A stretch of DNA of 64,000 nucleotides from Bacteroidia bacterium (GTDB lineage: Bacteria > Bacteroidota > Bacteroidia > UKL13-3). The first letter of the stretch is position 1; the number at the start of each line of letters is the position of its first letter. Shown one piece after another: positions 57,087-64,000 of this stretch. The position numbers and the translations under genes are program-made. The DNA lies in contig JAGPCK010000003.1 of assembly GCA_018058135.1 (NCBI GenBank), positions 1 to 64,000 of the forward strand. Reading direction: 5' to 3'. The notes under the pieces are model-generated. The model worked only from the letters and a program-made list of their open reading frames with translations. It made no database searches and was not told the DNA's origin.

Positions 57087-57544
57087 CAAATACTTTTAAT
57101 GGTGAGTGTTCGTCCGTTGAAAGTAATGCGGTCACCGGCTTTTTTGCCCAATAGTTCTTGTGTTAAGGGAGCCTTGGGTGAAAGCACAATTGCCTTTTGT
57201 TTATTTACAGTAATCACACCCACCGCAGCAGCAATCAAAAAGGTGTCTTCGGCACATACCACTAAGGCACCCGTACCCGCTTGCTGATGTTCGGTATTCA
57301 GGTCAATTTTGTTCAGTTGGGCCAGTTCGTTTTTTGCTTCAGCCAGTTGTTTTGCATTGCGGTCACGTTCAATCTGGCTCATGGCTCTGCCTGTTTCGTA
57401 CTTATCTCCTGCACTGCTTTTTTCCTCGCTATTCGCACTTTCCTGTGCTGAGAGCATGGCTTTTTCTGCATTGGCTATACGTTGTTCTACCGCATCTCTG
57501 CAAGCATTCATTAAAGCGAGTTTAAATTTTGTAAGGTTACTCAT
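57083..57544 (-). CDS. Gre-factor-like protein
   Basis: The 153-aa protein resembles the GreA/GreB layout: an N-terminal helical hairpin (MSNLTKFKLALMNACRDAVE, with SSAGDKYETGRAMSQIERDR in the coiled coil) and a C-terminal FKBP-like segment AIVLSPKAPLTQELLGKKAG...TFNGRTLTIKSI. I infer an RNA-polymerase secondary-channel binding role, but key tip acidic residues would need checking. Family members are often labelled uncertainly. Its start overlaps the pdeM stop (ATGA), so it is coupled to that gene. Confidence 0.6.
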   Translation of the reverse strand: MSNLTKFKLALMNACRDAVEQRIANAEKAMLSAQESANSEEKSSAGDKYETGRAMSQIERDRNAKQLAEAKNELAQLNKIDLNTEHQQAGTGALVVCAEDTFLIAAAVGVITVNKQKAIVLSPKAPLTQELLGKKAGDRITFNGRTLTIKSIC

Positions 57545-58194
57545 GGTTGTGTAACGGGTATAACCTGATTATCTGCAATTACGTAAATGCGGTCGTTTTT
57601 GGAAGGCTGAATGACAGCACTGCCTGTAAACGAACCGAAGGAGGGCAATATTCCACCTTTTTTGCCAAAGTAAAAACAGGGTAGACGTAATGATTGACGA
57701 CCTTTCCCTTTTAGTAAAACTGCGGGATGCAAATGACCGCAAAGGTTGTATCCCTTGTTGAGTGTGGAAGGGTGGTGAGTGAAGATAAACGGCCCCAGTT
57801 CAAAAGGTTCATCTACACAGGTGATGTTCAGCGCTTCGGGAGGGTCACCGGCATGTACATCGTGGTTGCCGCGCACCAGCGTCATGTTCACTTTGCGGTG
57901 AATGTGTCTCCAGCCCTCAATCATGGCCAATGTGGCCAATGCTTTACCTGCCTTGGCATGAAATAAATCACCCAGAAAAAGAATCTGCTGTGCTTGTGTG
58001 CTTTCCAACATATCAGAGAGCAGGCTGAGGTCGTTACTGGTGGTTCCTTTGGGCAGGTGAATAAAACTGTTTCTGAACGTGGCTGCTTTTCCCCAATGTA
58101 AATCTGCTACCAACAGGAGGCTGTATTTGGGCCAGAAAATTCCTTTTTCAGGCAGTAAATGCAATTCTTCCCCTTCAATAGTAATTGGCAGCAT
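57541..58194 (-). CDS. pdeM: Ligase-associated DNA damage response endonuclease PdeM
   Basis: The 217-aa calcineurin-like metallo-phosphoesterase starts at MLPITIEGEELHLLPEKGIF; an ATG 17 codons upstream is less likely. It has LLVADLHWGKAATFR (D-x-H metal site), LFLGDLFHAK, TLVRGNHDVHAG (GNHD) and NLCGHLHPAV (GHxH). This is the PdeM pattern from the ligase-associated DNA repair module. The usual partner helicase and ligase are not in this window. It is translationally coupled to the Gre-like gene. Confidence 0.93.
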   Translation of the reverse strand: MLPITIEGEELHLLPEKGIFWPKYSLLLVADLHWGKAATFRNSFIHLPKGTTSNDLSLLSDMLESTQAQQILFLGDLFHAKAGKALATLAMIEGWRHIHRKVNMTLVRGNHDVHAGDPPEALNITCVDEPFELGPFIFTHHPSTLNKGYNLCGHLHPAVLLKGKGRQSLRLPCFYFGKKGGILPSFGSFTGSAVIQPSKNDRIYVIADNQVIPVTQP

Positions 58195-58262
58195 GGTGCG
58201 AAAATAATCGCAACGGTTGATAAATGTGCGAATAATCATCCCCATAGCTCACTAAAATGGGT

Positions 58263-58270
58263 TAAATTTG
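58263..58270 (+). promoter_or_regulatory. Possible -7 box of purF
   Basis: TAAATTTG matches TAnnTTTG exactly, 17 nt before the ATG. No TTTG is seen at -33. Confidence 0.4.
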
Positions 58271-58287
58271 CACTTTCAAATTCAGGC

Positions 58288-60183
58288 ATGAGTGACGCTA
58301 TAAAGCATGAGTGCGGTATTGCACTTATCAGATTACTAAAACCCTTATCATATTATCAGGAAAAGTATGGTTCATCGTTGTACGGTTTAAAAAAGCTGTA
58401 CCTGTTGATGGAAAAACAACATAACCGTGGCCAGGATGGCGCGGGAGTGGGGGTGATTAAACTTGATCCTGAACCTGGTGAACAATACATTTACCGCAAG
58501 CGCACAGCCGGAAGCGGTGCAGTTGCCGAAATTTTTGCCAACATAAGTAGGCGCATTACGCAAACTGCGGATAAGGAACAGATGAAAGATGCTGATTACC
58601 TCAAGGCACGTTCACCCTACATGGGAGAGCTGTTGCTGGGGCATTTGCGTTACGGCACACACGGAGAAAATTCGGAAGACAAGTGCCATCCGTTTATTCG
58701 TGAGAACAATTGGATGAGCCGTAACCTGATGCTGGCCGGTAACTTCAACATGACTAACGTAGATGAGCTCTTTGGTTTGCTGGTTGACTTAGGTCAGCAC
58801 CCTCGTGAGAAAGCTGATACGGTAACCATGCTGGAAAAAATCGGTCATTTTTTGGATGAAGAGAACCAGAACTGTTTTGATAAGTTCAAGGCTGAAGGTT
58901 ATGCCAACAATGAAATATCGGCACTTATCCAGAAAAACCTGAACATCGAAAATATCCTGAAACGTGCGATGAAAGAAGTGGACGGAGGATACACCATGGC
59001 CGGTATGATGGGCCACGGTGATGCATTTGTAATGCGCGACCCTTCAGGCATTCGGCCCTGCTACTATTACCAGGACGATGAAGTGGTGGTGGTTACTTCA
59101 GAACGCCCTGCGATACAAACCGGATTTAACATTCCTTACCGCGACATCAAGGAATTACAGCCCGGCAACGCACTGGTTATTCGCAAAGACGGACATACCT
59201 CTGAAATCAACATCCTTCCGGCAACCGAGAAATTATCGTGTTCATTTGAGCGCATTTATTTTTCCCGTGGCAACGACCGTGAGATATACAAGGAGCGCAA
59301 AATGCTGGGTCATTTGCTCTCAGCAAAAGTGTTGAAGACCATTGATTACGATATGGCCAATACGGTATTTTCTTATATTCCTAATACTGCGGCTACGGCT
59401 TTCTACGGTATGATTGATGGTTTGCACGATTACCTTACTGAATACAAAGCACAGGAAGTAATCAAACTGGGCCCCAATCCTGATATCAATAAACTGAAAG
59501 AAATACTGGCCATTAAACCCCGCAGAGAGAAAATTGCGGTAAAAGATGCCAAGCTACGCACATTCATTACTGACGATGCTCACCGGGAAGATATGGTGGC
59601 GCACGTGTATGATGTGACTTACGGAGTAATCAACAACAATACCGACACGCTGGTGGTAATTGATGATTCTATTGTTCGCGGCACTACGTTACGTACCAGC
59701 ATTCTGCGTATATTGGATCGTTTGCACCCCAAGAAAATTGTGATTGTTTCTTCAGCACCTCAAATTCGCTACCCTGATTGTTATGGTATTGACATGTCGA
59801 AGTTGAAAGAGTTTGTGGCCTTTCAGGCTATGCTGGCTTTGCTGAAAGAGCGTGGTTTGGAAAGCAAGTTGCAAGAGACTTATTCCAAGTGTAAAGCACA
59901 GGAAAACTTACCTAAAGAAGAGCAGCGAAATAACTTACAGGAATTGTATGCACTGTTTACAGATGACGAGATCAGCAAAAAAGTGGCCGAGATAGTTACA
60001 CCTGAGGTTTGCCAGGCAGAAGTAGAAGTGATTTATCAATCTATTGAAGACCTTCATGTAGCCTGTCCGCATAACAAAGGCGACTGGTACTTCTCAGGCA
60101 ACTACCCCACACCCGGAGGGAATAAAGTGGTGAACAAAGCCTTCATTAACTTTATGGAAGGCCGGGGCGGACGGGCCTATTGA
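58288..60183 (+). CDS. purF: Amidophosphoribosyltransferase
   Basis: PurF commits PRPP to purine synthesis by transferring the glutamine amide. The 631-aa protein starts at MSDAIKHECGIALIRLLKPL. The Ntn-type glutaminase domain carries QHNRGQDGAGVGVIKL and GHLRYGTHGENSEDKCHPFI. The phosphoribosyltransferase domain is at about 420-560 with TLVVIDDSIVRGTTLRTSIL. It is the long Bacteroidota-type form, with extra C-terminal sequence. The upstream 43 codons of open frame overlap pdeM and are not used. A terminator follows. Confidence 0.95.
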   Translation: MSDAIKHECGIALIRLLKPLSYYQEKYGSSLYGLKKLYLLMEKQHNRGQDGAGVGVIKLDPEPGEQYIYRKRTAGSGAVAEIFANISRRITQTADKEQMKDADYLKARSPYMGELLLGHLRYGTHGENSEDKCHPFIRENNWMSRNLMLAGNFNMTNVDELFGLLVDLGQHPREKADTVTMLEKIGHFLDEENQNCFDKFKAEGYANNEISALIQKNLNIENILKRAMKEVDGGYTMAGMMGHGDAFVMRDPSGIRPCYYYQDDEVVVVTSERPAIQTGFNIPYRDIKELQPGNALVIRKDGHTSEINILPATEKLSCSFERIYFSRGNDREIYKERKMLGHLLSAKVLKTIDYDMANTVFSYIPNTAATAFYGMIDGLHDYLTEYKAQEVIKLGPNPDINKLKEILAIKPRREKIAVKDAKLRTFITDDAHREDMVAHVYDVTYGVINNNTDTLVVIDDSIVRGTTLRTSILRILDRLHPKKIVIVSSAPQIRYPDCYGIDMSKLKEFVAFQAMLALLKERGLESKLQETYSKCKAQENLPKEEQRNNLQELYALFTDDEISKKVAEIVTPEVCQAEVEVIYQSIEDLHVACPHNKGDWYFSGNYPTPGGNKVVNKAFINFMEGRGGRAY

Positions 60184-60209
60184 AATTCTTTTTGAGAATT
60201 CTTTTTTTT
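60184..60209 (+). terminator. Terminator of purF
   Basis: AATTCT pairs with AGAATT around a short TTTTG-containing loop, followed by a run of eight T residues. It starts right at the purF stop. Confidence 0.75.
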
Positions 60210-60241
60210 GCTTAAATTGCAGATAGCTAATGACTATCTAT

Positions 60242-63200
60242 ATGAAGCATTTTATCAAATTGCTGTTTATTCTCTTGTTTTGTGGAATAAACGATGTTTT
60301 TGCAGATATTAATGGAGGATATATTTCATACCGAGTTTTACCTAATGATTCTGTTGAATTAACTTTAAGTCTTGTTCGGAGCTGTATCGGTCTTCCATTC
60401 AATCAGAATCAAACTGTATCACTTAAACAAGGGAGTACTTCACAATCTATTTCTTTACCTCGCGTTAGAATGACAGATATAACGGCATTGTGCGGTCCCA
60501 CTTTTTCCCCTTGCTCTTCAACTAATTTTATTTACTACGGATTTGAACAGAATGTGTTTTCTAAGGTGGTGAGTTTAGCAGCCTATTCTGCCAGTGCACC
60601 CATTCAAATTCAGTATGCTGAATGCTGTATTCCGGGTAGTGTTTCTAATGTTAATTTGCTTACATCAAATAATTTATATCTTGAAGCATCTTTTTTTAAA
60701 GGTTACACATTAAATGAAGGGCCGGTGTTTAGAAGACCTTTGCCTGCAGTTTTTCTTGTAGGTGTTCCAAATTATTACAATGCTGACATTATAAATTCAA
60801 ATGGAGATTCAATAGTCTATGAATTATCAGCTCCTAATTATGCCAGTGGTTCGCCATACACTTATAATTCAAGTTATACCACTAACAAACAATTTCAGTA
60901 TTCAGGAAGTGGAGCAATTTCATTGTCATTTGATCCTGTAAGTCGACAATTATCTACCGGAAGTACCAAGTATGTTGTTCCTACCAGCCAGCAAATGGCA
61001 CTAATTTCATATACTATCTCCAGATACAGAAACGGTGTTTTTATTGGAAATACGAAAGTGGCACATACCATTTTAATGACTGCCAATACGTCAACGAACC
61101 AAACTCCGGTGATAAATTTAAATTCTACTACATATAAAGTATGTGCCGGAGGGCAGTTATGTTTAAGCTTATACAGCTCAGATGCAAATAGTAGTGATTC
61201 CACTTATGTATTTATGGATAATACAACGGTAAGTGGTGTAAATTTTACAACCAATAATCAAAAGAATGCAACAGGAAATTTTTGTTGGTCTCCCAATGCC
61301 AGCCATGTGCGTAATGAACCCTATTATTTTACTTTTAGTGTACGCGACAATTCTTGTCCCAAAACATTAGAAAGTTTCTTAACCATTTCGGTGAAAGTAG
61401 ACTCAGTTGGTGGTGTTATACAAGCTAACCCTACAGTAGAATATAATTATTGTACAGGTAAGGTTGATTTTGCAGCCAATGTTCAGCAGGGGCCGGGTAA
61501 CTATCAGTACCAGTGGTGGGGGCCGGGAGGTTTAACTGCTCTAACAGCAAACCACAACTTTAATTACGGCTCAGTAGGTTGGAAATCTTTCACTTTAAGA
61601 ATTAGCTCACCGGGAGCATGCAATGATTATGTAAAGAATGATTCGGTTTTTGTTCCTCAATACACACCTTTAAAGGTAACTATATTTGATAAGTCTGATA
61701 CAATTTCATGTAGTAATGCCCCATTTCTTTTGCAACCAACAATAAGAGGTGGTATGCCACCTATCAACTTTTATTGGAACAATAATACAACTTCATCAAA
61801 TTCCTATACTTTCCAGAGTATTACACCTGATACCGTTTACCTCAAAGCCGTTGATGCTTATGGGTGCGTGAGCTATACTTCTATTTTTGTCCGAACGAGG
61901 CAAAATCCGGTTACAACAATTGCCGGTGACAATAAAACTCTTTGTATAAGTCCATTGGGTGCAGAGCTTTTTGGCTCTCCAGCTGGCGGGTTTTGGAGTG
62001 GATCTTCTTGCGTTAATAATTTTCAGAAACTTTTTATACCTCAGTTGTCCTGTGTTGGTCAGAATCAAATTATTTACACCTATACAGACACGAATGGTTG
62101 CATAGGCAGAGATACAGTTGTTTATACAGTAACTGATAAAGTAAAATCTGATGCCGGAACCTATACTTCAGTTTGTGCCACTACAGGTTTTGTACAATTG
62201 AATGGCACTCCTGCAGGAGGCACATGGTATGGAGATTCAGTCAGGTTAAATAAATTTTATCCTTCGCAATTTAAAGTAGGACTAAATCAATTGATATATC
62301 GCTCACCGCTTTCCTGCTCAGAAGATGATACTACCTATTTGGAAGTGTTATCAGCACCACCGGTAAGTATTCAGGTTCCAGATAGTTTTTGCAGCAATGT
62401 GGCTCAGGCAACGTTGATCGCTTCCCCTGCTGGTGGTTCATGGTTTGGTAACCATATTCTTAATGATAAGTTCAATCTTCAAACCGCTGGTGCAGGTAAA
62501 CATGAAATTGCGTATTACTATTATTCTCCTGCGGGTTGTTTAACCAGTAACTCCAAGTGGATTACAGTTCAGGCAGCTCCAACTGTTAGCGCTGGTACTG
62601 ATTTAACAGTCTGCAAAAACAGCGGTACAATTAATTTGAATGCCACACCAAGTGGCGGAAACTGGAGCGGACAATTGGTGTCATTGGGTAAGTTTAATTC
62701 AGACAGTGCTTTTGGCGGTACATACACTAATGTGTATCAATACAGTTCAGGAGTTTGTAACCTGAGGGACACCATGAAAATCCATTTACTGGAAGCAGGT
62801 TTTAATGCAGCTGTTGTAAGCGGCAATGCACCACTTACGGTAAACTTCACTAATACTTCGTCAACTGGTTTTGATTATTACTCGTGGGTGTTTGGCGACC
62901 CGGGTAGTGGATCAGCCAATATCTCGTCACAAACCAATCCATCGCACACATACAATAATCAAGGAGTATATCAGGTAAAATTAACAGCGGGCAATACAGC
63001 GGCAGCTTGTACTCATGCAGTAACTAAAAATGCTTACATTGCTGTTGGCCCTAATGGGGTAAATAACTTATTGGCACTTGATGGTTTTTCAATTTATCCC
63101 AATCCAAGTTATTCCGGTGTATGTGAAATGTTACTTTTAAGCCCGATTTTATCAGGTGATACGTATAATATACAGGTGTTTACTTCTGATGGTAAGTTGT

Positions 63201-63325
63201 GCCATAGTGCAGTAGCAACGGAAGGTGTTCCCTATTCGTTTGAAACGTTCAAAGTGGGTATTTACTTTGTAAAGGCTATTGATAATACAGGTAAGCAAAT
63301 GATAAAGAAGTTAATTATTCATTAG
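60242..63325 (+). CDS. Large T9SS-exported Cys-rich protein with PKD domain (paralog 1)
   Basis: The protein is about 1027 aa. The start is the ATG giving MKHFIKLLFILLFCGINDVF; an ATG four codons earlier is equally possible. The N-terminal module (about 22-180) has GGYISYRVLPNDSVELTL, CCIPG and GYTLNEGPVFRRPLPAVFLV. Repeated beta-strand modules follow, with SPAGGFWSG-, TPAGGTWYG- and SPAGGSWFG-like units (620-870), then a PKD domain (about 850-945, NFTNTSSTGFDYYSWVFGDP) and a T9SS type A tail (FSIYPNPSYSG to GIYFVKAID). It is probably a large adhesin. It begins a tandem pair with the next gene. Confidence 0.82.
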   Translation: MKHFIKLLFILLFCGINDVFADINGGYISYRVLPNDSVELTLSLVRSCIGLPFNQNQTVSLKQGSTSQSISLPRVRMTDITALCGPTFSPCSSTNFIYYGFEQNVFSKVVSLAAYSASAPIQIQYAECCIPGSVSNVNLLTSNNLYLEASFFKGYTLNEGPVFRRPLPAVFLVGVPNYYNADIINSNGDSIVYELSAPNYASGSPYTYNSSYTTNKQFQYSGSGAISLSFDPVSRQLSTGSTKYVVPTSQQMALISYTISRYRNGVFIGNTKVAHTILMTANTSTNQTPVINLNSTTYKVCAGGQLCLSLYSSDANSSDSTYVFMDNTTVSGVNFTTNNQKNATGNFCWSPNASHVRNEPYYFTFSVRDNSCPKTLESFLTISVKVDSVGGVIQANPTVEYNYCTGKVDFAANVQQGPGNYQYQWWGPGGLTALTANHNFNYGSVGWKSFTLRISSPGACNDYVKNDSVFVPQYTPLKVTIFDKSDTISCSNAPFLLQPTIRGGMPPINFYWNNNTTSSNSYTFQSITPDTVYLKAVDAYGCVSYTSIFVRTRQNPVTTIAGDNKTLCISPLGAELFGSPAGGFWSGSSCVNNFQKLFIPQLSCVGQNQIIYTYTDTNGCIGRDTVVYTVTDKVKSDAGTYTSVCATTGFVQLNGTPAGGTWYGDSVRLNKFYPSQFKVGLNQLIYRSPLSCSEDDTTYLEVLSAPPVSIQVPDSFCSNVAQATLIASPAGGSWFGNHILNDKFNLQTAGAGKHEIAYYYYSPAGCLTSNSKWITVQAAPTVSAGTDLTVCKNSGTINLNATPSGGNWSGQLVSLGKFNSDSAFGGTYTNVYQYSSGVCNLRDTMKIHLLEAGFNAAVVSGNAPLTVNFTNTSSTGFDYYSWVFGDPGSGSANISSQTNPSHTYNNQGVYQVKLTAGNTAAACTHAVTKNAYIAVGPNGVNNLLALDGFSIYPNPSYSGVCEMLLLSPILSGDTYNIQVFTSDGKLCHSAVATEGVPYSFETFKVGIYFVKAIDNTGKQMIKKLIIH

Positions 63326-63441
63326 CGCAACAAAAGAAAACGGATGTTAAAAGTAACTTATAATTCATCGATTATTATTTGCTTGATAGTTAATAATTTA
63401 TTGTGAAATAGTGTAAATTGCAGTATAATAAGGTTCATACT

Positions 63442-64000
63442 ATGGCCAAATATGTACAAATCAGAATTGTTTTTGCGCTGCTGTGCATAATAGCCATAAG
63501 CACACCTTCGTTTAGTTTTCAAACCCCCGGTGGATATATTTCTTACAAGGTGTTACCGAATGATTCATTGGATATTATTTGTGTTCTATACAGAGATTGC
63601 AACAGTATTCCCATTGCAGGTGGTTGGCAAGTGGTAGTTAAGCAGGGGAATGACTCTGTTATTACTTATCCTCCCAGAACTTCGATAAAGGATATTTCCG
63701 ATCAATGTAGTTCGTATAAGTCATTATGTACAAGTGGCAGTGGACTTAGCACAGATTTTGGATTCGAAGAAAATTATTTTATCAAACGTATTAGTATTGC
63801 GTCATTCTCAACAACTTCACCAATAAAAATATATCTCAAAGTATGCTGTTATACAGGGAACATTACTAATATTATTCAGGGGGAGTATTATGTGGAAGCC
63901 ACATTCTTAAAAGGATATACTCAGAATGAGGGCCCTATTTTTAAAAGACCATTGAATGGTATCTTCGTAGCAGGAACCCCCAATTATTATAATGCAGATA
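63442..64000 (+). CDS. Large exported protein, N-terminal part (paralog 2, cut by window end)
   Basis: An open frame runs from ATG at 63442 to the last base with no stop, at least 186 codons. It begins MAKYVQIRIVFALLCIIAIS with a signal peptide ending SFS. It closely parallels the preceding protein: GGYISYKVLPNDSLDIICVL, the IASFSTTSPIKIYLKVCCY region, then FLKGYTQNEGPIFKRPLNGI and GTPNYYNAD match GGYISYRVLPNDS, ECCIPG, FFKGYTLNEGPVFRRP and VGVPNYYNAD. So it is a tandem paralog. The C-terminus lies beyond the window. Confidence 0.85.
   Translation, partial: MAKYVQIRIVFALLCIIAISTPSFSFQTPGGYISYKVLPNDSLDIICVLYRDCNSIPIAGGWQVVVKQGNDSVITYPPRTSIKDISDQCSSYKSLCTSGSGLSTDFGFEENYFIKRISIASFSTTSPIKIYLKVCCYTGNITNIIQGEYYVEATFLKGYTQNEGPIFKRPLNGIFVAGTPNYYNAD

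Overview
This window comes from a Bacteroidota chromosome (class Bacteroidia; I cannot fix the order). The evidence is lineage-typical: several proteins with C-terminal type IX secretion (T9SS) sorting tails, a GldH gliding lipoprotein, a GldH-RicT-HolB gene block, TAnnTTTG-like -7 promoter boxes, almost no Shine-Dalgarno sequences, and a 16S-tRNA-Ile-tRNA-Ala-23S-5S rRNA operon with Bacteroidota-like rRNA. The sequence is ordinary low-to-mid GC chromosomal DNA. I see no phage, transposase, integrase or CRISPR array.

Layout. 1-4990: complete rRNA operon with processing stems, boxA-like repeats and a terminator. 4988-17411: asd with a small cytochrome b5-like gene, a large lamin-tail T9SS protein, an esterase, a persulfide dioxygenase-rhodanese fusion, tsaB, a lipoprotein, a TauE exporter, a CtpA protease, and yidD-rnpA-rpmH (rpmH is only 52 codons). 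17537-25957: M61 peptidase, LPS-type glycosyltransferase, LPP20 lipoprotein, then a minus-strand cluster cruG-cruF-ispH-gpx-crtW that looks like a carotenoid (keto/hydroxy/glycoside) module with its isoprenoid precursor enzyme and a peroxidase. It is followed by DUF2452, an internally deleted glutamyl-tRNA-synthetase-like remnant, and an orphan lipoprotein. 26182-34203: secreted beta-lactamase-like serine hydrolase, a LytS/LytTR two-component system with a 9-12-9 direct repeat upstream, an M2 peptidase, an OmpA protein with thrombospondin-3 repeats, and pdhB. 34296-45061: methyltransferase, SDR, prmC, the coupled ribD-EamA-yigZ-metalloprotease chain, a universal stress protein, and the classical thrS-infC-rpmI-rplT operon.

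45062-64000: a DUF4238 gene in AT-rich DNA, a three-gene envelope operon (lipoprotein, DUF2147, beta-barrel), a T9SS protein gene split from its signal peptide by a dinucleotide-tract frameshift, a CDGSH protein, holB-ricT-gldH, guaB, murB, an L,D-transpeptidase, pdeM with a Gre-like gene, purF, and two tandem paralogous large secreted proteins, the second cut by the window end.

Themes: housekeeping information processing (rRNA, ribosomal proteins, IF-3, ThrRS, RNase P, TsaB, PrmC, HolB), envelope and secretion (six T9SS-type cargo genes, GldH, OmpA, LDT, MurB), and pigment/oxidative-stress functions. The most interesting points are the carotenoid-IspH-peroxidase cluster, the candidate LytTR operator, the split T9SS gene with a possible phase-switch tract, the synthetase remnant, and the tandem paralogs at the right edge. 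All functional assignments are by reading motifs; no database search was run.
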